DNA of 64,000 bases from Unio delphinus (taxonomy: Eukaryota > Mollusca > Bivalvia > Unionida > Unionidae), in contig JAQISU010000081.1 in the NCBI GenBank assembly GCA_029339505.1, forward strand, positions 19,564,501 through 19,628,500. Reading direction: 5' to 3'. The position numbers and the translations under genes were made by a program. A model generated the notes under the pieces. That model worked only from the letters and a program-made list of their open reading frames with translations. It did no database searches and was not told the DNA's origin. The stretch's first letter is position 1. Each line of letters starts with the position of its first letter. Below, in pieces: positions 1 through 11,582 of this stretch.

Positions 1-2684
1 CTTGAATTTAGCAATTGTGGAAAGGAGATATTTTTGTCTGTCCCGTGTATATTAGATGTAGATGAAGAAAAGAAACTCTTCGGAATCCTCCCCTTACCTG
101 CACTCACCACCACTAGATTGCCACGATTCTTTGACTGATTTTAGCTCTCACTGAAGATGATACACATTTTTTGTATCTTGTGACTCACATAATCCAAGTT
201 AATCTCGTGGAATACGGTACATTCATCGACAAAATCGGTTTTTAGTATGAATGTATGTACCTCATTTTTAAGTTTTTATTTTGTGCAATGTGTAGAGTCC
301 CTTGTATGAAAGAGCCCGCACTTAGGGCTTCTAAGTCTGAGGCCACAGGGTATATTTTGAATGTAGATTATCGCTTTTGCCATCCGTCCTGTCTGATAAA
401 CATACCGTAGTTCGAGCTGCCGAGCTGCCAGTGAAGATGTATGACACACCTTATTACACAATCAGTGATCAGGAATCCTTCATTTTTGCGAGACTTATAA
501 GGCATGCCAAACATTGAGATGCTGAAATGAAGGAAACCCAGTTAGCTGATTCCTTCATTTTGCAGCCCGGGGCATCAAAGAACCGGTCATCAAGCCGACA
601 ACTGCACCCAAACACCGAGTCAAACAGCCAGGCGATATTAGACTCGACTAATAGACTTACTGTAATTTCTCCTGCAAATATGATTCCTGGTCATATTACC
701 ATTAGGATATGAGTCTACTACTTTCCAAATCCAGCCTAAATAAAAAGACGTAAATCATTATTCGTGTATATTTCATATAGGCAACGGCTAATAACTCTTG
801 CTTATTACTTCCCCTTGTGAGCATCAATTGTCGCTAGTTTTAAGCTTTGCTGTTGTATTGAAATATGAATGGAATTAGCTCAAGAACATTTAGAGCCTTT
901 TCGAAGGAAAATATTAGCAGTCACTGTCGAATTTGGAGTCATTATGTACTTGGATTATTACTATACAGGTGTTATACATTAATTTTATATTTTCTACAGA
1001 ATTTAAATTTGCATATTACGGTCACTATCTCAAAAAGGTGACAACGCTAACATTGAAAAAGTGTAAATATCATGCCAGTGTAATATTTCCTATACCTGTT
1101 AGTAACGGGTATGTAGTCGTGTATTATTTACATGCTCAATAACTATTTATGCTATTATGTATTATTTTCTTGAATTTTCTGTCGTTTGGCGGCCAAAGAT
1201 ACTAAATGTAAGAAGTTCAAGGCTTTTGAAGACAGTAGTGACACGTGCCTAGGCTGCAAAATGCACTTCTCTAGCATACAGCTTGTGTGAATCATGTTCT
1301 AAGCACATCTGGGCAGCAGTGATGCAAATGGCAGCCAAAGGGAAGGATACAAAAATCAAACTTAATCAAGGAGAATGTTTTAAGTTTTCACATGAAAACG
1401 ACATCTCTTGCGAGCCATGTGGGGGACACGATAGGGATCCGCCTCCCACAGCCACCCCATCCCAAACAACAACGACGTCAAGCAGCTGCAGTGACGTCAG
1501 CAGAAATAGGGGATATTACTCCGAAGGTTTACAAAGGGGAATATTCCCAATGTTAGGCAGCCCAGGACGTACTTCCCCGCACCCGCACGAGAGTCAGGAC
1601 GCATGAGGTTTTTGCCAGATCAATCGAATTCAACGCTGTATTTGTTTTTGCTGTCCAGATCTGTCTCGTTCGTTAAGCTGTCTCAATTAAGGGACTTGCT
1701 TGAAAGACCAGCTGCGCCAGCTACTCTCTACGGGGAATTGAGTGATATATGCATCCATCTTGCTGCTCCTTCGATGATCTTTCCTTATTATAACCGAGAT
1801 GTTCCTGAAACAATCTGTCCATCAAGCCAATTTGTGGTCTTACATGATAGACCAACCCATCCAGCTATGCTATATGAGGATCTAAGTGATTGATTTATTT
1901 CTCTTGCCACACTTTCGATAAGAATTCCTTATTATTAAGGGGATTTTACTGAAGTTTACGAAGCTGATACCAATGAAGACCGGACCAAATTTATACAGTA
2001 AGCTTCCATGTCAACCTTTCACCTGGAAAACCAGCCATCCGTTCGGAGAAGACACATAGGACCAGCGAACCAGACCGTCTCAATGTTCACGGCGTATCCT
2101 CATTGCAAAACCTTTGAACTATTCAGAGATGATGGTATATCTTCATCTTTTCCGCCAGAGATGGTCCTCACGGACATGCAGACTGACGCATGCTAAGACT
2201 CGCAATCTACTGATGCTACATTTCTGCGTCATGATACCCAAATACTAAATGTCACATAAACTGCCACATCACATACATTGTAGCAATGTGAATGAAATGA
2301 TGTTAAAGTTACATTAAAAATATAAAAATCCTTCATACAAAATCCACTTATTGAAATGAGTCTTCTCCAAACAATACATATTACAGTCATGTCATGGAAA
2401 GGACAGTATAGTTTCCAGGCGGCCGTCAAAAAGATTTATAGGCTTGTCGCCGGCTTCAGAATGTCTCTTTGAAGTATCGAATTTTGGACAAGTAGTGAAC
2501 CTTAATATTTAATGTGCTGAGCTTCAAGACTTTATCTCATGAAAACCAGGTGAGTATTTGGAAATGATAATTTCGAACTTTATTCCTAATTTTTTCATAC
2601 AAAGGTTAAAACATCAAAGGGGCCAGTTTTCCAAATCAATAAAATTGATCGGATATCTAAAAACGGGTTTGAGAAAAAAGACAG
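1..2684. other. Region with no recognisable gene
   Basis: Frames here are short (under about 110 codons) and resemble no family I know. A frame at 1283-1606 has several cysteines and a Thr/Ser/Pro-rich tail but no recognisable domain. No splice-bounded exon could be defined. The only structure I see is the diverged tandem repeat at 1700-1980. The region may be intron or intergenic DNA upstream of the LTR element. Confidence 0.5.
1700..1980. repeat. Diverged tandem duplication, about 144-bp period
   Basis: Two imperfect copies lie head to tail. One begins near 1700 (TGAAAGACCAGCTGCGCCAG) and the other near 1844 (CATGATAGACCAACCCATCC). Both carry the block AGACCA...CAGCTA...CTA followed by GAGTGAT/AAGTGAT and then TTCCTTATTAT. 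The period is a multiple of three, so the first copy and the start of the second stay open in one frame, but the second copy soon reaches a stop. No function is recognised. Confidence 0.5.
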
Positions 2685-2899
2685 TTAAACTTCCAATCCG
2701 TGTCAAATAAGGCATTGTTCAAAGGGAAACGTTATTTAACGTATTTCAGAGATTCTGACTGACAAAACAAATGTTTTTCTTATGATGAATTGTGAAAAAC
2801 CACTTATTATGATTGGCCGAGTGAAATTAAGGCGTACATCTTGGAAATAATTGGCATTTAAAGTGACAACATTGGTCAAAATTCTTTAGTTTGATATTT

Positions 2900-2976
<77 letters not shown>

Positions 2977-3592
2977 TGGCTTCTTCTGGGGAATCCTAAG
3001 AAAGAATAATGCTTTCCTTGTTAAACAAGAGCGGGACCATGTGTCTGTCTCAAGAGAAAGACATGGCTTATTGCTGGATGCAAATTCGAAAGTTTACGGC
3101 ATTAAAGAAACGATTTTCTAAGGGAGATGGGACTCAACAGTCTGGAGATGTAGTCTGAAAAAAGGAATGAAAAGGGAGAAATGACGAGTGAGGTGCGAAA
3201 TGGGAAAGTCATGAGTAGAGAGTAAAATCTAGGAAGTCCAAGGAGGACGTGGCAGTCGGAAAAGGGCGACTCAAGGAAATGGGAGATGTTGGAACACATT
3301 CAAGGTGAAGGTGTTTCAATCACTCATGGACATTGCACTCTTTTCACCACTCGTTATGATGATATAATAAATCCATTTTAGACACTTCTGTTACATCCTG
3401 TTTATATCATTTAAGTTGACTTGAAATTACCACTATTAATTTGATTACATTTTTTATTTGTCTTGTCTAAGGAGGCTCGTAATACATTATTTCTTCTCAA
3501 GAATCTTGCCGAGCTCACTGTTGATGTTCTACCTTTCATTCACACCGGGTCATAATATCGAAGGAGGTCATTCCATAGATAACGTAGCTATC
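2685..3592 (+). repeat. Left LTR of the plus-strand Gmr1-like element
   Basis: This stretch matches 8765-9483 along its length. Shared blocks include ACTTCCAA..TGTGTCAAAT, TTATGATTGGCC.GAGTGA, CAGTCTGGAGATGTAGTC, GTAGAGAGTAAAATCTAGGA, CTCTTTTCACCACT and CACACCGGGTCATA. The copies differ by many substitutions and by the position of a GA microsatellite, which points to great age. Boundaries are estimated from where the similarity starts and ends. Confidence 0.65.
2900..2973. repeat. (GT)(GA)n microsatellite
   Basis: A short GT run passes into about 32 uninterrupted GA dinucleotides inside the left LTR. The right LTR has its GA run at a different place, so the two arose independently or moved. 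Confidence 0.95.
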
Positions 3593-3964
3593 CGCGATTA
3601 CTTTGAACAGTGTGAGTGACAAAGACTAAGATATTGAAGAAAAATTAGACTATCTATTGCAGTGATAAATTTAGTTCTTGTTAAACAAGGAATTATGAGA
3701 GGCAATCGAGTCAAATATATGTGCATTCTTTAGTTCGTACATGCCATTGTTTGATATTTGTTTAACGTATGTTATGCCATTGTAAAGAATTACAATTCCA
3801 TACCTGAAATGCTTTCGATGGTGGTCGTTGTCTGAATTGAAGTAATTCAGAAATAAATATTGCCTTTAGGTAATCTTGCGAGAAGATAAAATTAAAGAGG
3901 TCCCGAGGGAGTAATTGCAAATTGTTGGTGCGAGCAAGCTGAATTCGGAGAGAAATTCAGAATT

Positions 3965-5150
3965 TTGTATTGCCAAACGCTGTTAGGTTGCGTTATAATG
4001 ATTGAAGTCTATAGGTTAAGACTTTATTTAGAGTTTAAGTCTATTGGTAAAGACGAATTAGTTTATGAAGGGACCCAATTCGAGGAGTTTGTAGAGCGGA
4101 GTCTCAGGGAATACAGAGAACAGCATGCAGCCGAAAAAGAGAGAAATAGAAATGCCAAGGAGAAAGAATTAGACAAGCTGAGCAAAGAGAGAAAGAAAGA
4201 AGCAGACAAGTTGAGGAAACAGAAACAAAGAGAAATCGAGTTAGCCAGATTTTATACTGAAAAAAACAGCCAGGGAGAGAACATGCTTTAGCCATGACGA
4301 GCTTAAATATCGAAGCGGAATCTAGGAGAGGCGAAGAACTGAATGAACATTCAGGACCCATATGTAAAAGTCCTGAGGATAGGCGTATCGTCTAGATAAC
4401 AATACCGATGTTTAACAACGACGCCAAAACTACAGATAACATTTTAACTCTGCAACGTTAGATTTAGTCTATCATATACCCAAAGACCAGTGGGCCATTC
4501 ATATATTTGCATTTTTGCAAGGAGCTGCCAAGGATATCTATCATAATATGGCACCGATTAAAGTAGAAAATTACGATCCTCTCAAGAAAGCGCTGTTAAG
4601 GCACTACGAGCTGTTGGATGAAAGTTTTCGCAAACTTTTTAGAGAGTCGTCTAAACGAACAACGGAGACATACACACAATTTCATTCTCGCCTACACGTG
4701 CTTTATGATAAATAGATTAAAATGACAGGCACCGAAATCACTTACGAAGGCATACGTGAGGAGATTTTGAAAGAACATGTCCTCAGCATGCATAGGAAAG
4801 ACCTAATCGTAGTTTTAGCGAAGCATGATTTCGCGACCTTAGAAGCTTTCAGTGCGATGGCTGAATGATTTAAGAGTGCATACTCTCGTCCAACTACCTG
4901 GGGTGGGAGTAATCGACTCAGCGTTACCGAATTTAGAAAGTCTAAACGGATTGGCACCTCACAGTCTGAATGGTCAAAATGGTGGGAAGCTAGGGGCTGA
5001 TAATCCCAGCTGTGATCAGATCCGTGGCCCAGGAAAGACCCAAGGGGTAGATAAGGGTACCTCTGGTAAAACACCTGATGGTGTATGCCATGGTTGCAAA
5101 AAACCTGGCCATATTCACATAGACTGTAGGAAACATTATCACACGATATA
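3965..5150 (+). pseudogene. Gag remnant of the plus-strand Gmr1-like element
   Basis: The Gag polyprotein would package the element RNA. The first fragment (3965-4291) is a highly charged Lys/Glu/Arg helix, likely a coiled coil. The second (4515-4715) has the retrotransposon gag matrix/capsid pattern, with a 'KALLRHYELLDESFRKLF' helix followed by aromatic and acidic residues. The third, ending near 5150, carries a zinc knuckle CHGCKKPGHIHIDC of the CX2CX4HX4C form. The three fragments are in different frames or separated by stops, so no intact Gag can be made. Confidence 0.75.
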
Positions 5151-5192
5151 TGCAGTAACTTCAGGCACTGCTAGAAGGTGTAAACCAGTACA

Positions 5193-5531
5193 ATGGTTGA
5201 ATACAGCAACAGCTACGGTAATGGAAAGATGGCTAACGCGCTCTATGACACCGGATGTAGTTACCTGGCAGTGGTGGAAAGCAAATTTGTCAAACCTGCT
5301 GATTATGCAGGTGAGACAGTGGAAGTCATATTTGCTAATAGGGCTAAACATTTTCTTCCGGTTGTCTACATCAACCTTGATTCGCCGTATTTAAGCAGTG
5401 TGCTTGTCAAAATTATCGCACACGCAAATTTAGGATGTAGGTATGTGTTGCCACAGCCTACTCCTATAATGTCTACACATGTACATGTAGGGTCGATAGA
5501 AAGGATGTCTTCGAAGCAAACGTCAGGGTAG
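5193..5531 (+). pseudogene. Aspartic protease remnant (LTR element)
   Basis: A short frame downstream of the zinc knuckle contains ALYDTGCSYLAVV. This is the D-T/S-G active-site motif followed by a small and hydrophobic stretch, as in retropepsins. Such proteases cut the element's Gag-Pol. The C-terminal half is weakly recognisable and the frame ends at a stop. It lies between gag and integrase, as expected for this element type. Confidence 0.65.
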
Positions 5532-5726
5532 AAACCGCTGCTCCCCTCGACTTCGCCTATAGACAATTTGCCAATTGGTGAATTAAAGATACTTCAAGAG
5601 GAAGATTCTACCCTATATAATATACGCGGGTATGCAGGGGAGAAGTCTGTACGGTTGCTAGACGTGGATTTAGAGTTTGCGCTGAAGTGGGGTATCTTGT
5701 ATCGATAAACCCGTAAAGGATCCGAG

Positions 5727-6910
5727 ATGAATAAACAAGTGACCGTACCTCGATCTCAGAAAGAAGGAGTGCTTAAGCTAGCACATGAGAGTCTACTTGG
5801 TAGTCACATGTGCGTGTCGAAGACGAGAGATAGGTTAGTGAGGGAATTCAACTGGCCAGGTATGTTTGGGGATTATATAATGTTTTGTCTGTTGTGTGAC
5901 AAGTGCGATCGTGCGGCACCTAAGACCTCAAATCGCCGTTTCACTATAATCCACCCCTCTAATGGAAGAACCTTTCTCGAGGGTGGTGATGGAATAGATA
6001 GGTCCGATAAAGCCTACGTCAAAAAGTGGCAATCTGTATGGGTTAACGATTGTTGATTACGCTACCCGATACCCGGAAGCCGTTGCGTTGAAAAACATTG
6101 ATTCAGTTAAGGTGGCTGAGGCTTTGTTAGGAGTTTAGTCCAGAGTTGGTGTTCCTGAAGAGATACTAACTGACCCAGGGACGCAGTTTGTTAGCCAGGT
6201 GATAGAAGAAGAGAACCGGTTGCTTTGAATCAGGCACCTGAGTACCACCCCGTATCATCCGAATTGCAATTCTCTACTAGAACATTTCAATAGGACCTTG
6301 AAACAGGTTCTGAAGAAGTTATGTGAAGGTATACCCAAGAACTGGGATTGAGACCTTCCCGCGATACTTTTTGCGTATCGCTAAGTACCCCAAACTAGTC
6401 TAGAATTTTCAGTGAGAGGACCCATGGCTGTATTGAAACAGTTATGGACGAATGAAAACGCGTCCGAGGCAGTACGATCAACGTATCAGTTTGTTATCGA
6501 TCTCCGAAACAAGCTGAAGGAAGTTTGCAGCTTGGTCCAGAAGAATCTCCATGACTCACGGTGACATAAAGCCAATTACTATGATAATAAGGAGAAGAAA
6601 CGGAAGTTTAAAGTGGGTGACAATGTGCTATTGTTGTTACCGTTGGAGCACAACAAACTCCAAGTATCCTGCAGAGGACTGTTCGTTGTAACGGCAAAGA
6701 AGGGTGGACAGAACTAACGCATCCAGGTAGCAGATAAGGAGAAGTTGTACCACTTTAACCTTCTTAAACGCTTTCCTGAAAGGGATACATCCACTGAGCT
6801 CGTGGTTGCTATAGCTGTAACTAAAGAACACGATGGCAATGGAGGAATGGCTGAAGTACTTCCTAGTTGTCATTTGACGAGGGATGAGACCTTCGTCGAC
6901 GTCGTCTTGA
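5727..6910 (+). pseudogene. Integrase remnant (H2C2 zinc finger plus rve core)
   Basis: The N-terminal part (5727-6056) has the H2C2 zinc-binding pattern HESLLGSH...CLLCDKC preceding the catalytic core. Core-like residues continue in other frames to about 6480 (a D-T-Y/YR-like first segment, a TDPGTQF block near 6170, and a broken E block near 6280) with several stops. A DNVLLLLP..HNKLQV block near 6620-6670 resembles the GPY/F-type C-terminal module. The gene is clearly dead. Its position before RT is the diagnostic feature of the element. Confidence 0.75.
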
Positions 6911-6941
6911 CGTACCTTTAACGTGAGAACAATGTGAAGAG

Positions 6942-8231
6942 GTGAATGAGATACTCCATGATTACTCAAGTGACTTGACAGAAAGAGCAGTCATGATGGA
7001 CTTAGAGGATTTTAGTTCAAAGATGCTGGATGAAATGCCTGTAAAACTGAAACCCTATCCACTACCTCGTGCGAAGTCAGAGACTGTACTGCACGAAATT
7101 AGAACTATGCTTGACTTAGGGGTCATTGAACCAGCCGAATATGCTTTTAGTTCATCAATTGTTTTGGTCCAGAAGAAGGAAAATGGCCACCGCTTTTGTG
7201 TCGACTATCGGAAAATAAACACGATCACAGAATTTGAGGTCGAAATGTTACCGGTTCCTGAGTTCATATTTGCCAGAGTAACCAACGCTAATTATTTTTC
7301 GAAAACAGACTTGTCCAAGGGATATTGGCAAATTCTACTTCGTAAGGAAGACCATTCAAAACTTACATACCAGTGGGTTGTCATGCCTTTCGAGGTCCTG
7401 ACTGCACCCAGCATTTTCAACCGAATTATAAGGAAACTGCTAGGACCTGTAAGAGGGACCGGAGTTTCATATTTCATGGACGAGTTGTTATTGGCGACAC
7501 CTACTTGGAAAGAACACGTGATCTTAAGAGAAAAGAGAAAAGTTCTGGAACGATTTAGACAGGCGATTCTCACCGCCACTCCCTCAAAATGTCACATAGG
7601 ATTGCGGAGACTGAGACTTATCTAGGACACACACTCAGTAAAGATACATTAACCCCAGACAGTGCTAAACTCTAAAAACTTCAGAACGTTGCACGTCCAT
7701 CTATGAAACAGAAGTGCGATCTTTTTTAGGACTTGCAGGTTATTATCATCTATATGTTGCACATTTCAGCGCTATTGTTATTCCGTTGACTGACTTGACA
7801 AGGAAGAAGGCTCGGACAAAGTGTATTTGGAAAGACGCACGTGAGAGAACATTTCATAAGTTGAAGGATAGGTTCATGTTTGACGCCATAGTGAGATTAC
7901 TGGATGTGACAAAGGACTTTGTCTTATGTACGATGCTTCTGACAGGGGTCTTGGTGCAGTTTTACTGCAGGAACATGACGACCTATTCCCGGTTGCTTAC
8001 AGTAGCAGAACGTTGTTGCAATCTGAGAGTAATGATTCGGTTACCGAAAAAGAATGCACAGAGATTCTCTTTGGGATCTCTCAATTTCAGCGCTATATGT
8101 ATGGGCAAAAGTTTATTCTGGAAACTGACCACCAGCCACTTGCTTTTTTGGCACAAACCAAATTTAGAAATGGTCGTTTAATGAGATGGTCATTATTTCT
8201 TCATCAATATCAAGCTTACATGCGTATATAA
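6942..8231 (+). pseudogene. Reverse transcriptase/RNase H remnant (Gypsy type)
   Basis: The RT portion (6942-7625) is one open frame. It contains the Gypsy motifs YPLPRAK, LGVIEPAEYAFSSSIVLVQKK, FCVDYRKIN, FSKTDLSKGYWQI and VMPFEVLTAPSIFNR. The catalytic box reads FMDELLL, so the second Asp of the usual YxDD is Glu. After frame breaks the connection domain follows (RSFLGLAGYYHLYV, 7714), then RNase H (MYDASDRGLGAVLLQ, TDHQPLAFLAQ, 7926-8231), which is cut short. The protein would copy element RNA into DNA, but the stops and the changed active site show it is inactive. Confidence 0.85.
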
Positions 8232-8447
8232 AGTAAGCACAGATGTAGGAGCATATTGTCCAAGTCGACTAATTGGTTCTGAGATGAAGGGGTCATTTAA
8301 GTACCTGTAAAGAATAACTTGTTTGCAGCTTCACAATTCGGAGAGCAAATTCCAGATTTTCTCTTACAAAAAACGGGCCTTGTGAAGTAACAAATTTAGA
8401 TACTAGTAATCAGTGAACTTTTTAACGTTGAATTTCAGAGTTTAAAG

Positions 8448-8700
8448 GGGGCCCCGAGTGGTCTAAAGCGCTTGCCGTTACGGATCACTGCCGTCTCACC
8501 TCAGTCTGCGTGGGTTCGAGTCAAAGATTCGGCTAATGTAGTTATGTGAGAAAGCTTGCCAGTAGCTTCTCGTGGGTCGGTGGTTCTTTCCGTGGTTTTT
8601 CCCGGGTTCTTCCTCCATTAATAATACTGACCGCCATGTATAGCATATCGTGTGCTGAAAAATGGGTTAAACCCTAAAAACCAAACCAAATCGGGATATC
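8448..8700 (+). mobile_element. tRNA-derived SINE inserted in the LTR element
   Basis: The head (about 8448-8525) has a pol III A box (GAGTGGTCTAAAGCGCTT) and a B box (GGGTTCGAGTC), spaced as in a tRNA with a long variable arm. The body contains GTGGGTCGGTGGTTCT, CCCGGGTTCTTCCTCC, AATACTGACCGCCATG and ends GGGTTAAACCCTAAAAACCA. From memory this body resembles a conserved SINE family frequent in molluscan genomes. The insertion splits RNase H from the right LTR, so it is younger than the LTR element. A GA microsatellite starts just after its tail. Confidence 0.75.
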
Positions 8701-8707
8701 TTAAAAT

Positions 8708-8765
<58 letters not shown>
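8708..8765. repeat. (GA)n microsatellite
   Basis: About 28 uninterrupted GA dinucleotides directly follow the SINE tail. SINE 3' ends often seed such tracts. Confidence 0.95.
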
Positions 8766-8768
<3 letters not shown>

Positions 8769-9483
8769 CCAAACTGTGTCAAATTATCATTCTTCAAAGG
8801 TAAAACTTGTATAATATAATACAGGTATTCTGACTGATGAAACAAATATTTATCTTAAGAACCATTTGAGAAACTACTGCTTATGATTGGCCTGAGTGAA
8901 AATAAAGCGTACATCTTGGAAATAATCTTGCGAAAAAGCCATGATTTAGTGCTGAATGCACAAATTCTAAAGTTAACAGCATTAAGGAATTAAGGAAACG
9001 TTTTTCTGAGGAAGAGGGTCTCGACAGTCTGGAGATGTAGTCCGATAAAAAGAAAAGAAAATGGAGAAGTGACGAGCGAGGCTCGAAAAGGGAAAGATCT
9101 GAGTAGAGAGTAAAATCTAGGAAGTTTAAGGAGGACCAGTAAGTCAGAAAAATATGACTCGAGGAAATAGGAAAACGTTGGAACATGGTCGAGGTGAAGG
9201 TGATGCATACAGTCGAGGACATTGCGCTCTTTTCACCACTTGTTACGATGATGTAATAAATCCAAATTAGACACTGCTATTACATTCTGTTGATATCATT
9301 TAAGTTGAATTGAAATTACCACTATTAATTAATTTGATTAAATTTGTTATTTGTCTTGTCTAAGGGGGTTCGTATTGCATTATTTCTTCCTAATAATCTT
9401 GCCCAGTTTGCTGTTGATGTTCTATCTTTCACTCACACCGGGTCATACTAGTGAGGGAAGTGATTTCCTAGATAACTTAGCGA
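8765..9483 (+). repeat. Right LTR of the plus-strand Gmr1-like element
   Basis: This is the diverged direct copy of the left LTR (2685-3592), matching from ACTTCCAAACTGTGTCAAAT to beyond CACACCGGGTCATA. Short frames across it are translations of LTR sequence and are not genes. Confidence 0.65.
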
Positions 9484-9959
9484 AATCCAATTTAATACCC
9501 CTCTTACTATCAGGGGGACATTTTATGGCATCATTATGTTGGACAACCCTGTTATGGCAAACAAACTCCACAAACGGGTTCACCAAATCACCAGACCTGT
9601 GTGCACTGCAAAAGCAAGTAACTTATGCCCTGATAGATTTTGCTTTTCTTGATCTATTGAGATGAAATCCATGCCTGCCCTTGGTGCTGTATTATGTCTA
9701 GGCCATTCAGTTGACACCTTTTTGCATGCAAACATGGAATACACAATAACTATCTCTTCAAGTTATCTTACCATCTTCACCTATTTTCAGGTCAAAATAA
9801 TCTTAGCTGCAGTGAAGAGATGATGATCGAAAAAAAAGATTTAAGTGTGAATAACACCCAAAGGCAACAGTTTTGTCCTGAATCCAACTTCAGGTGATAG
9901 TTGACAACTAGAATCTGAATATCTTTAAAAGAGGAATGAAAATAAGGCTTCTTTTCTCC

Positions 9960-10520
9960 GAAGCCTTCTAGCAGCTAGACTTAAATTGCCACACTGATCG
10001 TATGCAGACAGTATTCTGGTGGGCGTACATAAGTCCTTCTTTTCTAACCACAAATATAGACCTGTTTCTTGAGAAAATATGTGCAATGGAAGCTGTTAAT
10101 CTAGGCTCTTCTGTTTGGACTTTCCCTTCAAAGATGGAACTGATGCCCACTCTAGAGAATTCAGGAATTAATGAGAAAATTATATTGTCACTTCTCAACA
10201 AACAGAATGACTGGAGGCAGTTTGCAAGCTGAACTCTTAGGGGATTTAATACAGGTCATTTGTTGTATGTCCTAAGGCCAAAAGAAATCTCAGACAAGTC
10301 ATATATCTCAGCTCAGGCTGCTCAACAAGTACATAGCTGTCCAGAGTTTCAAATCTGGATAGTAAGATCAGTCAGATTTCAGGAAAAGCGGAAAAATCTT
10401 TAGTCAGCTTCGACATAACTGACACATACTTTCATGTCACTGTATACATATTCTCCTGGAAGTTGCTTCAGCTTGGTTTCCAAAGAATGACATGGATTAA
10501 TGAGCTTGCAAAGTCTATTT
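9960..10520 (+). pseudogene. DIRS-like reverse transcriptase fragment
   Basis: Broken frames encode RT motifs typical of DIRS-type tyrosine-recombinase retrotransposons. The segment near 10270-10300 reads like LRQVIYLS (the 'R-x-I-x-D-L-S' block). The segment near 10404-10440 reads SFDITDTYFHVTV (RT motif A, usually S-x-D-L-x-D-A-Y-F-H). Several stops and frameshifts separate them. No integrase-type domain is seen here. It may be the 5' part of a copy whose 3' part is lost, and it is apparently separate from the fragments at 13.98 kb and 24.4 kb. Confidence 0.6.
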
Positions 10521-11362
10521 CTGACCAAACGCAGATCTCAGAGAGATAGAGAGGTGGAGGAGAAAGAATGAGAGAGATTGCAGCTCTTCAGTCTATTGAA
10601 CGCGGCAATGAATTTGATTCTTCTACCTTCTTTCAATGCATCCTTCACAAATTGCCCTGCTTTGTCAATTTAACCTTTTTTCTGGTCTATACAGTCAACA
10701 AATCATAATCTTGAAGTAGTTTATACTAGCTCAGGGATCAGATATTACGAGTTTCATTTATCTTCATACCAGGAAGAACATTTTTTCCAGATGGTATGAA
10801 CATGGTAGAGGTAAGATGCTTGGTATTGCCTCCTTCTATTACTTATTTTTCTGTCGTTAATGTGATCAAGGAAAGTATTGAAAGGAGAATGAAAATTTTA
10901 AGTTATTCTGAGAATACTTGCTGATCCATATTAACATTATGCCCATTCACACAGTCCCACAAATGCGAGCATCATTGCCAAGGTATTGCTCAAACTATAA
11001 CTGTTGACCAACACTAGGCACCTAATGATGGTGAGGGAAGAAATGGGTAAGTGTTGGGGAGAGTTTCTGTTTCTATGTGGACTATATACAGGAATGTGAA
11101 CATTATGGGTCTATGAACAATTGTCAGTTTGAAAATGTAGTGGAGTATTTTCAAACAGTAATAATATTGTTTAAGCATTCTTAGATTTAAGAAATTTACA
11201 ATGTACCTGTAACATATTCCACGGCAGTTGTCTTTTTTAGTTTAAACACTGAAATAATATTTGTATAGGTTTAAAGCATTTACCATGATTTGGTATGTTT
11301 TTAATTTGCCCTTTTATGCAGAAAACTACAACATCATAAGATCATGTGTTGTACTTGTTAAT
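10521..11362. other. Non-coding stretch, nothing recognised
   Basis: AT-rich sequence with stops in all frames and no exon signature. It is probably intron just upstream of the first supported cadherin exon. Confidence 0.5.
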
Positions 11363-11370
11363 ATTATTAC

Positions 11371-11419
<49 letters not shown>

Positions 11420-11420
11420 T
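11363..11420. repeat. (ATT)n microsatellite abutting a splice acceptor
   Basis: About 19 ATT trinucleotides run straight into TTTCAG, the acceptor of the exon at 11424. The repeat therefore occupies the place of the polypyrimidine tract. Confidence 0.95.
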
Positions 11421-11423
11421 CAG

Positions 11424-11582
11424 GATCTTGGCGTACCACCAATTTCATCTGTCACTCAAGTTAATGTTACTGTTACAGATAGTGATGATATGGCACCAGC
11501 ATTTGTCTATGACAACTGCCTTCTGTCAGGAATATATTGTGTTGATCCAAGATACTCCACTAGTGTTATTTCAGGACAAATT
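11424..11582 (+). CDS. Cadherin-repeat gene, exon (first identified)
   Basis: This 159-bp exon is bounded by TTTCAG and GTAAGT and is open throughout. It encodes the end of one cadherin repeat and the start of the next. A conserved strand reads TQVNVTVTDSDDMAPAF, matching the calcium-binding DxNDxxPxF linker with S-D-D in place of N-D-N, followed by cysteine-bearing loops. Cadherin repeats mediate calcium-dependent adhesion outside the cell. The exon ends in phase 0 and joins 12330. Earlier exons must exist but were not found, so the N-terminus, signal peptide and exact subfamily are unknown. Confidence 0.8.

Larger units (their letters stand above)
2685..9483 (+). mobile_element. Decayed Gmr1-like Gypsy LTR retrotransposon
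   Basis: Reading rightwards, the interval holds a left LTR, gag with a CCHC knuckle, an aspartic protease, an H2C2/rve integrase, reverse transcriptase, RNase H and a right LTR. Having integrase before RT is unusual for Gypsy elements and is the order known for Gmr1-like elements. Every domain is broken by stops or frameshifts and the LTRs differ at many sites, so this is an old inactive copy. A SINE is inserted between RNase H and the right LTR. The outer boundaries are approximate, because no clean TG..CA ends or target duplication could be fixed. Confidence 0.8.

Noticed and set aside
2891..3121. Arg-Glu repeat protein (also Leu-Ser repeats at 8618-8845)
   Set aside because: They are translations of GA microsatellites inside LTR-element sequence.
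9351..9665. Hydrophobic plus-strand frame resembling a membrane protein
   Set aside because: It reads through the right LTR of the Gmr1-like element; hydrophobicity comes from T-rich sequence.
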